A stretch of 5,328 nucleotides of DNA, from the NCBI GenBank assembly GCA_007116445.1, contig SKIM01000120.1, forward strand, positions 1 through 5,328. Reading direction: 5' to 3'. The notes beneath the pieces are model-generated. The model was not told the DNA's origin, did no database searches, and saw only the letters and a program-made list of their open reading frames with translations. A program made the position numbers and the translations under genes. The stretch is from Natronohydrobacter sp. (GTDB taxonomy: Bacteria; Pseudomonadota; Alphaproteobacteria; Rhodobacterales; Rhodobacteraceae). Shown one piece after another: positions 1 through 5,328 of the stretch; position 1 is the first letter of the stretch, and each line of letters starts with the position of its first letter.

Positions 1-259
1 GGGCCGGGCACGTAGAATCTGTCGTCTGCCGCGCAATGCGTGAGTAGCTACACCGGCAGCCCTGCAGCATAGCGCGTGGGCGACAATTGGCTTCCTCGTC
101 CAAACTTGGCCGATCATTTAGAGGCACGCTGGATCTTCAAAGCAGGTGCGTATGTGTCGCCCCACGAGATTGTTTCGCTCTCAAAAGCAGCCTTCTCAGC
201 ATTTTCAATCGCGTCTGCACCCTCTCACCTGCGGCGCGTAAAGCTCCCACGTCCCAGGC
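1..259. other. Downstream flank of the operon with no supported gene
   Basis: After the stop of the His-rich gene I see no convincing hairpin followed by a T-run, so the transcript end is not located. Plus-strand frames starting at 76 and 87 overlap the 3' end of the His-rich gene, lack ribosome binding sites and read as low-complexity shadow proteins. A minus-strand frame from 117 runs off the window start, also without a ribosome binding site. Confidence 0.5.
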
Positions 260-688
260 TCACGCGGCAGGCAAGTGCTTTATGGCAAGGAAGTCGCGCA
301 GGTCCAGAACTTCTTTCTCGCTAATCGAGACATAGAGAAACCCCATATTCGTGCGCTCACTTACCATTTCCCCGGGAAAAGGAAGGTAACTGAGCTGCCG
401 CGTGCCAAAACCGGGCGAGGCCGTGCCGACCTGCCATTCGGTTGTCAGTTGCACGTCGACCAGTTTCAGACTGCCCCTGCCCTCGGCCCCATCGCGCTCG
501 AACGGCACACCGGCAAGGCGCAGATAGCTGGACTTGTCATGTGCCTGCACGAAACCGTCGATGAACTGGGCTGACAGAACCTGCAACTCTGCCGCCAGAT
601 CGGGGTCTCGCATGTGGCTGTGCAGATGGTCGGGATGCGGGTGGTTGTGGCCATGCCCATGGAGATGGTGGTGGTGGTCATGTGGCAT
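260..688 (-). CDS. Histidine-rich small protein, candidate nickel chaperone or storage partner of GdmH
   Basis: I do not recognise a named family for this 142-residue protein. It begins MPHDHHHHLHGHGHNH and has 13 histidines in its first 25 residues, a typical Ni/Zn/Co-binding tract like those of HypB, UreE or SlyD tails. The remaining ~115 residues look like a folded alpha/beta domain: a helical stretch at about 28-58 (DPDLAAELQVLSAQFIDGF), then strand-like segments (SLKLVDVQLTTEWQV, RQLSYLPFP, MGFLYVSIS), then a final helix (EKEVLDLRDFLA). It has no cysteine, so it is not a HypA zinc-finger protein, and no P-loop, so it is not a HypB GTPase. No signal peptide is visible, so it should be cytoplasmic. 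ATG at 688 is chosen because GGAGG lies 7 bases upstream; upstream ATGs at 718 and 796 lack this. It overlaps the end of gdmH by 11 bases, which implies coupled translation. A metal-delivery role for GdmH is inference from composition and position. Confidence 0.82.
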   Translation of the reverse strand: MPHDHHHHLHGHGHNHPHPDHLHSHMRDPDLAAELQVLSAQFIDGFVQAHDKSSYLRLAGVPFERDGAEGRGSLKLVDVQLTTEWQVGTASPGFGTRQLSYLPFPGEMVSERTNMGFLYVSISEKEVLDLRDFLAIKHLPAA

Positions 689-1934
689 TGGACCACCTCC
701 GTCCGGTGAATTCGCCATGCGGAATGCTGACAGGCTTATCGATGTGGCGCTTGTGCGCGCCAAGCTTTCCATGTCCGACCAGTGACCCCAGCACATCGAC
801 GATGACTCGCGTGCCCATCAGAGCTGTGATGTCGGACGTGTCGTAGGGTGGCGAAACCTCGACCAGTTCCATCCCGCAAATGCCCTCGGCCGCGACACCT
901 GCAACCAGCGCGAGTGCTTCACGCGGCAGAAACCCGCCCGGTTCGGGCCAACCCGTGCCGGGGACAAAGCCGCAATCAATGCTGTCGATATCGAATGACA
1001 GATAGACCATATCGACCCCGTCCCAGGCCATTTCCAGCGCCATCTCGACGGTTCTGGAAATGCCCATCTTTTCCATATCCGACATGGTGATGATATTGGT
1101 GTGCCGTTCGCGCGCGACCTTCACCGCTTCGCGCGGGACCTGCCAGCCGCCGATCCCGATCTGGACAAGGTTTTTCGCGGGCACATTCGGCAGGTTGGTG
1201 GAATGAAACCAGGGCGTGGTGTGCATCCGCTCATCAAGATCCTTTTCCTGAATATCGGCATGGCGGTCGAAATGGATGATGCCGATCTTCTTGGACGTAC
1301 ATTCGGCAATGCCGCGCACGCAGGGAAAACCGATGGAATGGTCGCCCCCGATCATCACAGGCAGCGATCCGCTTGAAAACACATGGCTGACCGCGCGGCT
1401 GATCTGGTCAAAACTCTTTTCGAGATTGGCGGGGATCGTGAATACGTCGCCTGCATCACACAGTGTCATCTGTTCGCGCAGATCGACCCCGATCTCGTAG
1501 TTATAGGGCGTGTAGAGGGCGGAAATCTTGCGCACCCCCTGCGGGCCGAACCGCGTGCCGGGGCGGTAGGTGGTGCCCCCGTCAAACGGGATGCCCAGCA
1601 CGGTCGCGTCATAGTGCTGCACTTCCAGCACGTCTTCGGCATAGGGGGCCTTCAGGAAGGTATTGATGCCCGCAAAATGGGGCAACTCCCCGCGCGCAAA
1701 AGTGGGGATCGAGCGGTCGTCTATGCTGTCCGCGCCTGTTAGCCCCATGCGCAGCGCCCAGCGGCGTTCCTCGTCCCAGCGCCCTTCGGGAATGTCGGCT
1801 TCGCGCTGCATGGCTTTCCAGCCCAATAGGTTTGTCAGGTCTGGGTGGTGGTGGCGTTGCGCGCGGGCTGCATGGTCGGCGCGGGCTGCGCGTGGGCCAT
1901 GCGGGCGGCTGCGCTTAGGCGTGAATGGGTTCAT
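678..1934 (-). CDS. gdmH: Guanidine hydrolase (GdmH-like, ureohydrolase/arginase family)
   Basis: This 418-residue metalloenzyme of the arginase/agmatinase fold is expected to hydrolyse guanidine to urea and ammonia in the cytoplasm. Metal-site motifs are intact: GGDHS (H199), DRHAD (D223, H225, D227) and SFDIDSID (D315, D317). Three features argue for guanidine hydrolase over agmatinase. The usual D-A-H-x-D is D-R-H-x-D. The usual D-P-x-x-A-P-G is replaced by DCGFVPGTGWPEPGG (320-334). There are long conserved blocks seen in GdmH proteins, such as RMHTTPWFHSTN (236-247) and ALYTPYNYE (139-147). The protein is also longer than classic agmatinases (about 300-350), with an N-terminal extension. 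The first 30 residues are rich in Arg, Ala and His and include HHH at 28-30. ATG at 1934 has GGAGA 6 bases upstream and overlaps the ATPase gene by 20 bases. Known GdmH uses nickel. Riboswitch control and the adjacent importer support the call; agmatinase or guanidinobutyrase activity is the main alternative. Confidence 0.85.
   Translation of the reverse strand: MNPFTPKRSRPHGPRAARADHAARAQRHHHPDLTNLLGWKAMQREADIPEGRWDEERRWALRMGLTGADSIDDRSIPTFARGELPHFAGINTFLKAPYAEDVLEVQHYDATVLGIPFDGGTTYRPGTRFGPQGVRKISALYTPYNYEIGVDLREQMTLCDAGDVFTIPANLEKSFDQISRAVSHVFSSGSLPVMIGGDHSIGFPCVRGIAECTSKKIGIIHFDRHADIQEKDLDERMHTTPWFHSTNLPNVPAKNLVQIGIGGWQVPREAVKVARERHTNIITMSDMEKMGISRTVEMALEMAWDGVDMVYLSFDIDSIDCGFVPGTGWPEPGGFLPREALALVAGVAAEGICGMELVEVSPPYDTSDITALMGTRVIVDVLGSLVGHGKLGAHKRHIDKPVSIPHGEFTGRRWSNAT
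696..700 (-). promoter_or_regulatory. Ribosome binding site deciding the start of the His-rich protein
   Basis: A consensus GGAGG stands 7 bases before the ATG at 688, within the end of gdmH. The in-frame ATGs at 718 and 796 have no comparable site, so the mature product should begin with Met-Pro and enter the histidine tract at residue 3. Confidence 0.85.
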
Positions 1935-2682
1935 CAGTCTTCTCCATCAGGTGGTGGTAGGGAATGCCGCCATTGCGGGCATCGAAATCATAGGTGATCG
2001 TGGCCCCATAGGCGCCGGGGTCGTGGGGGTCCCAGCGGGGCTTGTCGAAAACCAGCACGCGGTCGCCCAGCTTGAACCCCTCGGCCAGATCATGGGTGAC
2101 CATGAAAATCGTCATCGGGGTTTTTGCGCGTAATTCGGTCAGGAAATCGTGCATCTGCACCCGTGTGCCGGGGTCGAGCGCGCCAAAGGGTTCATCCAGC
2201 AACAGGATGCGGGGGCGCGCGGTCAGTGCCTGCCCGATGGCCAAGCGCTGCTGCATCCCTCCCGACAAGGCGGTGGGGTAATGATCTGCCACATGGTCCA
2301 GCCCGATCCGTGACAGCGTGTCATCAGCACGGGCGCGGGCTGCGCGCAGGGGCGCGCCCCAAAGCCAGCCAAGGGTGGTGCCAAACGCTTCGGCGGCGAT
2401 AATATTGTCGCGCACGCTGAGATGCGGAAAGACGGAATAGCGCTGAAACACCACCCCGCGTTCACGATCGGGTTCGCGCGCGCCCTCGCCCCCGGCCACG
2501 GACACCACTCCGCGCGTCGGTTGTTCCTCGGCCAGCAGCAGGCGCAGGAAAGTGGATTTGCCACAACCTGACGCGCCCGCGATCGAAATGAACTCGCCTT
2601 CCGCAACGTCCAGGTTCACCCGCTCCAGAATGGGGCGCCCGTCATAGGACTGCCAGACATCGCGCACGGATACGAAACTCAC
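1915..2682 (-). CDS. ABC transporter ATP-binding protein of the guanidine-locus importer
   Basis: This is a 255-residue nucleotide-binding subunit that powers the importer. All family motifs are present: Walker A GASGCGKST (36-44), Q-loop with Q80 in VVFQRYSVFPHLS, signature LSGGMQQR (139-146), Walker B ILLLDEP with E164 as catalytic base (159-165), D-loop ALD (168-170) and switch H197 in MVTHD. These match the SsuB/TauB/NrtD group. After the core, about 45 residues form a short C-terminal tail (RWDPHDPGAYGATITYDFDA and beyond) without a recognised regulatory domain. The start is GTG at 2682, fixed by GGAGG 7 bases upstream and by its overlap with the permease stop. The last 20 bases overlap the start of the hydrolase gene, so transporter and enzyme are translationally linked. 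The segment between Q-loop and signature (AFGTTLGWLWGAPL) is a little hydrophobic, which is common in this group. Confidence 0.95.
   Translation of the reverse strand: MSFVSVRDVWQSYDGRPILERVNLDVAEGEFISIAGASGCGKSTFLRLLLAEEQPTRGVVSVAGGEGAREPDRERGVVFQRYSVFPHLSVRDNIIAAEAFGTTLGWLWGAPLRAARARADDTLSRIGLDHVADHYPTALSGGMQQRLAIGQALTARPRILLLDEPFGALDPGTRVQMHDFLTELRAKTPMTIFMVTHDLAEGFKLGDRVLVFDKPRWDPHDPGAYGATITYDFDARNGGIPYHHLMEKTDEPIHA
1941..1945 (-). promoter_or_regulatory. Ribosome binding site of gdmH
   Basis: GGAGA lies 6 bases before the ATG at 1934, inside the last codons of the ATPase gene. It favours the long N-terminus of the hydrolase, including its Arg/His-rich first 30 residues, over an internal start such as Met42. 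Confidence 0.8.
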
Positions 2683-3491
2683 AGACTCGCCTCCGCCCAG
2701 CGAAAGGCCCGACGCGAGAGCGCTCGCAGCATCCAGTCGAGCAGGAACGCCAGAAGCGTGATCCAGATAACATAGGTCAGGATGATATCCATCGCCAGAA
2801 ATCTGCGCACCAGAAAGATGCGGTAGCCAAGCCCCAGTTCCGAGGCCACGGCTTCAGCCGCGATCAGGAACAGCCAGGCCGTGCCCAGTGATAGCCTGAC
2901 ATTGGAAATCAGCCGTGGCAGGATTTGCGGAAGGACCACCCGCAAGGCAATGACCAGCGAGGATGCGCCCAGTGTCTGCGCCTTGATAATCTGCTCGCGC
3001 GGGATCTCGATCACGCGTTGCGCCATGTCGCGCGTCATGACGGGCGCGGTGCCGATCACAATCAGCACGATCTTCGACAACTCGCCCAGACCAAACATGA
3101 TGAACAGGATCGGCAGCAGTGCCAGTGGCGGCACCATCGACAGGACGGCCACAAAATCCGACAGGGTGCGGCGCATATAGGGCAGCAACCCGATCAACAC
3201 GCCCAGAACCAACGACAGCGCCGCCGCAATGGCCACGCCCGACAGCAGCCGGAACAGGCTTGCGCCCGTGTCGCGCCACAAGAGAATTTGCCCGCTGCGG
3301 CGCTCTGGCTCGGTGAACAGTCGGAAGGCGGTGTCCCAGATCGTCGCAGGTGCAGGCAACAGCCGGTCTTGCGGGTTGACCGCAAGCCGCAATTCCGAGC
3401 TGATGGAATAGATCACGCACACCACCACGAAGGGCAGCGCCGCCAAGAGCAGCGCAACCGGACGGCTGGGTTTGCTATTGATCAGGCGCAT
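2679..3491 (-). CDS. ABC transporter permease (BPD_transp_1 / NitT-TauT type)
   Basis: This is a 270-residue inner-membrane subunit of the importer. About six hydrophobic segments can be seen, roughly residues 12-30, 81-104, 113-135, 138-152, 201-220 and 234-255. The cytoplasmic EAA loop that docks on the ATPase lies at about 166-190: EQIIKAQTLGAS followed by the I/V-x-LP pattern (VVLPQILP at 185-192). The conserved glycine is G175. Length and segment order are normal for the family, and there is no fused binding domain. The start at 3491 is an ATG with AGGA 9 bases upstream. The stop codon shares four bases with the GTG start of the ATPase gene (GTGA), so the two should be translationally coupled and made in matched amounts. 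The residues 31-80 before the second hydrophobic segment are probably periplasmic. It most likely forms a homodimer, because only one permease gene is present. Confidence 0.92.
   Translation of the reverse strand: MRLINSKPSRPVALLLAALPFVVVCVIYSISSELRLAVNPQDRLLPAPATIWDTAFRLFTEPERRSGQILLWRDTGASLFRLLSGVAIAAALSLVLGVLIGLLPYMRRTLSDFVAVLSMVPPLALLPILFIMFGLGELSKIVLIVIGTAPVMTRDMAQRVIEIPREQIIKAQTLGASSLVIALRVVLPQILPRLISNVRLSLGTAWLFLIAAEAVASELGLGYRIFLVRRFLAMDIILTYVIWITLLAFLLDWMLRALSRRAFRWAEASL
2690..2694 (-). promoter_or_regulatory. Ribosome binding site deciding the GTG start of the ATPase
   Basis: GGAGG lies 7 bases before GTG at 2682, inside the end of the permease gene. It supports the non-ATG start and coupling to the permease. 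Confidence 0.85.
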
Positions 3492-3518
3492 GGGCGCTAT
3501 TCCTGCACGCCTGCGCGA

Positions 3519-4586
3519 CTATAGCGCCCCATCCGCAGCCATCTGCATGAAACTTGCGTCAAAGCGGAAGCGGATGTTATTTTCGTCGCCTGTCACTGTG
3601 CCATCAGGGTATTCTATCCCGATGAAATCGGCACTGGGGGCACCTACGCCCAGAATATCCTTTTCAAACAGAAACTCGGCCACATTGGTCATGGTGACAG
3701 GCAGGTCCGGCGAGAGGGCCTGCGAAACTGCATCGGCGGGGCTATAGAACATCGCGGTCGCATCCAGTTGCGCCTTGTAGCCTGCAAGGTCGGTGCCAGA
3801 GGCTTCGGCCAGCGCGCCAAGCACGTCTTCGTCGCCTGCTGCCATCAGCGCCATGACCTCATACCATGCGCCAACCATTGCCTTGCCAAAATCGGGGTTG
3901 GCGGCGAGGGTGTCGGTGTTGACAACCATCAGGTCCAGAATTTCGCCCGGTATCTGCGCGCTGTCAAAGACGATATTCGCATCGGGGTATGATGCCACGA
4001 TCTCGGATACCAGCGGGTTCCATGTCACCACCGCCTGAACATCAGGGGTCGAGAATGCGGCGATCATGTCGGCATCCGAGGTATTGATAACGCTGCCGAG
4101 GTCACGCTCGGACAGGCCGACCGTATCAAGCCCGCGCGCCAAAAGGTAATGTGAAACCGACAGTTCCACCAGATTGACCGGCTTGCCTGACAGATCGGCC
4201 AGCGTGCCGTCCCCTTTCAGGATAACGGCATCATTGCCATCGGAATAATCGCCAATGATCAGCGCTGTGGTATCGACACCGCTGCCCGCGGGAATGGACA
4301 GGCTGTCCATATTGGTGGCCGACACCCCGTCAAATGCGCCTGCCGTGTATTGGTTGATGGACTCGATGTAATCGTTGAACTGCACAATCTCGACCGAGAT
4401 GCCATATTTCTCGGCCCATTTGTCCATGATCCCGCTATCCGACAGATAGCCCCAAGGCATCCAGCCGACATAGATGGACCATGCAATCCGAAAATCTGTT
4501 TTTTCCTGCGCTGCGAGTGGTGTGCTGCTGACAGCGGCCATTCCTGCCACCAGCGCGGCAAGGGAGGTAAGCTTTAATCCGGTCAT
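3519..4586 (-). CDS. ABC transporter periplasmic substrate-binding protein, probable guanidine binder
   Basis: This is a 355-residue periplasmic binding protein of the NitT/TauT (NMT1/SsuA-like) type, closest by recall to the family linked with urea-carboxylase and guanidine operons. It would capture the substrate outside the inner membrane and deliver it to the permease encoded next. The start at 4586 is chosen over the longer frame from 4667: AGAGG sits 6 bases upstream, a Sec signal peptide follows at once (short basic start, hydrophobic core about residues 8-22, likely cleavage after LAA at 24-26), and the longer version would run into the riboswitch leader. The mature N-terminus carries an aromatic cluster (W36, Y39, W42, W45, Y47) that could hold a guanidinium ion by cation-pi contacts; that is inference. 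Other landmarks are DLSGKPVNL at 131-139, VVTWNP at 186-191 and GEILDLMVVN at 214-223. It is the first gene after the riboswitch, with 27 bases before the permease. Substrate identity rests on context, not on seen binding residues. Confidence 0.9.
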   Translation of the reverse strand: MTGLKLTSLAALVAGMAAVSSTPLAAQEKTDFRIAWSIYVGWMPWGYLSDSGIMDKWAEKYGISVEIVQFNDYIESINQYTAGAFDGVSATNMDSLSIPAGSGVDTTALIIGDYSDGNDAVILKGDGTLADLSGKPVNLVELSVSHYLLARGLDTVGLSERDLGSVINTSDADMIAAFSTPDVQAVVTWNPLVSEIVASYPDANIVFDSAQIPGEILDLMVVNTDTLAANPDFGKAMVGAWYEVMALMAAGDEDVLGALAEASGTDLAGYKAQLDATAMFYSPADAVSQALSPDLPVTMTNVAEFLFEKDILGVGAPSADFIGIEYPDGTVTGDENNIRFRFDASFMQMAADGAL

Positions 4587-4590
4587 CACA

Positions 4591-4676
4591 ATCCTCTGGG
4601 CTTGGTTCCGCCGAAGATAAGGGGGCCGGGATTTACCGCTGGCGGAACAAGAGAATGGCGCGGTCAAAACCAGCGC
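4591..4676 (-). promoter_or_regulatory. Riboswitch expression platform with competing hairpins near the first ribosome binding site
   Basis: On the minus strand a GC-rich hairpin (GCGC-U-GGT, loop TTTG, ACC-GCGC; 4658-4676) is followed by ATTCTCTTGTT, a U-rich stretch that could act as a weak terminator. Next, CTTGTTCCGCC (4641-4651) can pair with GGCGGAA-C-CAAG (4601-4612), 11 base pairs with one bulged C, placed just before the Shine-Dalgarno. ATTCTCT (4650-4656) is complementary to AGAGGAT (4591-4597, one G-U pair), which covers the Shine-Dalgarno. These pairings cannot all coexist. Pairing is seen by eye; the switching role is inference. Confidence 0.55.
4593..4597 (-). promoter_or_regulatory. 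Ribosome binding site deciding the binding-protein start
   Basis: AGAGG lies 6 bases before the ATG at 4586. It sets the start at the signal peptide, and it is the element that ATTCTCT at 4650-4656 could mask. Confidence 0.8.
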
Positions 4677-4680
4677 AGTC

Positions 4681-4779
4681 TTCTCCCGGGATTTTGTCCC
4701 TCCGTGTGCCCAATCGGAATTTGCCGATGGGTGCTGCTTCTTGGACCAGACCCGAGTTTTGGCGGAACCCTAAGCAACC
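4681..4779 (-). promoter_or_regulatory. Guanidine-I (ykkC-type) riboswitch aptamer
   Basis: Read on the minus strand, the leader contains the conserved guanidine-I elements in the right order: TTAGGGTTCCG, CTGGTCC with an AAGAAGCAG flank, ACACGGAGGGACAAAA and TCCCGGGAGA. TGCTT near the 5' side can pair with AAGCA after CTGGTCC (P1-like). The variable P2 hairpin at 4709-4731 is CCCA-TCGG paired with CCGA-TGGG, with one bulged U and a 6-base loop. GGGA/TCCC around CAAAA gives the short P3. The segment lies 95 bases upstream of the binding-protein start. Known members bind free guanidinium and switch on exporters or degradation genes; here the downstream genes are an importer and a hydrolase. 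The exact ends are approximate. Confidence 0.95.
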
Positions 4780-4801
4780 TGCATGTCCAGTGGCCTTCCT
4801 G

Positions 4802-4830
4802 ATGAGGGTGCAATCAAGAAAAAATGTCAA
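4802..4830 (-). promoter_or_regulatory. Candidate sigma-70-type promoter of the guanidine operon
   Basis: A perfect -35 TTGACA (plus-strand positions 4825-4830) stands upstream of the aptamer. With a 17-base spacer the -10 would be CCTCAT (4802-4807), a weak match, as is common for alphaproteobacterial promoters. Transcription would then start near 4795 and give a leader of about 210 bases containing the whole riboswitch. The -35 placement is persuasive; the -10 is uncertain. Confidence 0.45.
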
Positions 4831-4927
4831 TTTGCCTCTTCAAAACCTATTTCTGCGCAAGGTTTCATCGCCTGACTTTAAATTTGATGCGAAATGCAGC
4901 GGTGCGACAAAAATGTCCATACCTTTG
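4831..4927. other. AT-richer upstream region of the operon promoter
   Basis: This stretch is visibly richer in A and T than the genes and holds no frame I would call. It is a plausible place for activator binding upstream of the -35 element, but I found no clear operator palindrome. Confidence 0.4.
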
Positions 4928-5319
4928 CTACATGGCCAGATAAGTGATGCCGCCAGCCAGCGCGGCATCCTCATCAATGACATCGACGAAGAGCTTGACT
5001 TGAATGATCCATAACACGCGGGAGTGGTCGATTCGTTTGATCCCGGTCAGGTATCGAATCCCTGCCTTGGTTTATCCAGTCGAGTCTGCTGTCGGTCGCC
5101 CATAACTTCAGCTGCAAAGCGAGGAAGATGGGAAAGCCGGAGGCCCATCGCTGCGCTTTGCCTGAGTGGCAGCTTCGGAGAACGCAGCGCAACCTCGTTG
5201 ACCGTCGGCAAAGGGCCGGGCACGTCGATCCCCCGGGGCGCCGCAAGGATGGCCCGCAGATAAAACTCAAAGGGTGATCCGTCCGGATAGTGACAGCCCA
5301 CGCATGAAGGTGAAAACAA
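4928..5319 (-). pseudogene. Possible frameshifted remnant of an unrecognised gene
   Basis: Two minus-strand frames sit end to end. The upstream one (5047-5319, possibly open to the window edge) reads as a plausible protein with stretches such as GSPFEFYLRAILAAPRG and ends at a TGA at 5047. The other, in a shifted phase (4928-5071), reads KAGIRYLTGIKRIDHSRV and VKLFVDVIDEDAALAGGITY and ends at a TAG at 4928. Joined across 5047-5071 they would give about 130 residues. I recognise no family. A CVGCH sequence (5290-5304) resembles a c-type haem site, but nothing else supports a cytochrome. No ribosome binding site was found, and the upstream frame begins only at a TTG. It may be a decayed gene or chance open frames. 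Confidence 0.25.
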
Positions 5320-5328
5320 GAGAAAAAA

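Noticed and set aside
601..690. GTGGTGGTGG-like run as a DNA repeat
   Set aside because: It is explained by the His codons (CAC/CAT) of the His-rich protein on the minus strand.
260..796. Longer His-rich protein starting at 796 or 718
   Set aside because: These starts lie deep in gdmH without a Shine-Dalgarno; the ATG at 688 has GGAGG at 7 bases.
678..1934. Annotation as agmatinase (speB)
   Set aside because: The fold is shared, but the DRHAD and GFVPGTGWPEPGG motifs, the length, the guanidine-I riboswitch and the importer fit guanidine hydrolase better.
2925..3524. Long plus-strand frame of 199 codons opposite the permease
   Set aside because: It is a Gln/Arg/His-rich shadow of the GC-rich permease gene with no start signal.
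3519..4667. Longer binding-protein frame starting at 4667
   Set aside because: It would add 27 residues before the signal peptide, has no good ribosome binding site and starts inside the leader hairpin.
4772..4793. Sigma-54 promoter resemblance (TGG...TTGC)
   Set aside because: The GG-GC spacing is 11 rather than 10 bases, and the match overlaps the start of the aptamer.
4655..5014. Plus-strand frame of 119 codons
   Set aside because: It runs antisense through the riboswitch and promoter, shows no family features and has no ribosome binding site.
5290..5304. CXXCH haem c motif on the minus strand
   Set aside because: It is a five-residue match without signal peptide, start or cytochrome-like context; too weak to call.

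Overview
The window holds one compact operon on the minus strand. It is built around uptake and hydrolysis of guanidine and is preceded by a guanidine-I (ykkC-type) riboswitch leader. Base composition is GC-rich, Shine-Dalgarno sequences are strong, genes overlap, and the proteins look proteobacterial. This suggests an alphaproteobacterium, probably a Rhodobacterales-type organism; the taxonomic call is inference from style only.

Layout in transcription order (right to left): 4831-5328 has no confident gene, only two short frames that may be the remains of a broken reading frame. A candidate promoter (-35 TTGACA at 4825-4830) is followed by the riboswitch aptamer (about 4681-4779) and an expression-platform segment (4591-4676). 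Then come a periplasmic substrate-binding protein (3519-4586), a membrane permease (2679-3491), an ABC ATPase (1915-2682), a ureohydrolase that best fits Ni-dependent guanidine hydrolase GdmH (678-1934), and a small protein with a very histidine-rich N-terminus (260-688). The 1-259 stretch has no supported gene and no clear terminator.

How it works together: free guanidinium is sensed by the leader RNA, which should turn the operon on. The ABC system (binding protein, permease, ATPase) would import guanidine. GdmH would hydrolyse it to urea and ammonia for use as nitrogen. GdmH-type enzymes use nickel, and the characterised cyanobacterial enzyme depends on HypA/HypB-like accessory proteins. 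Neither is encoded here. The last gene instead encodes a 142-residue protein with 13 histidines in its first 25 residues, translationally coupled to gdmH. The most interesting hypothesis in the window is that this protein is a dedicated nickel-handling partner for the hydrolase. A second point of interest is that the riboswitch expression platform repeats two short pieces of the aptamer, which allows mutually exclusive pairings around the first ribosome binding site.
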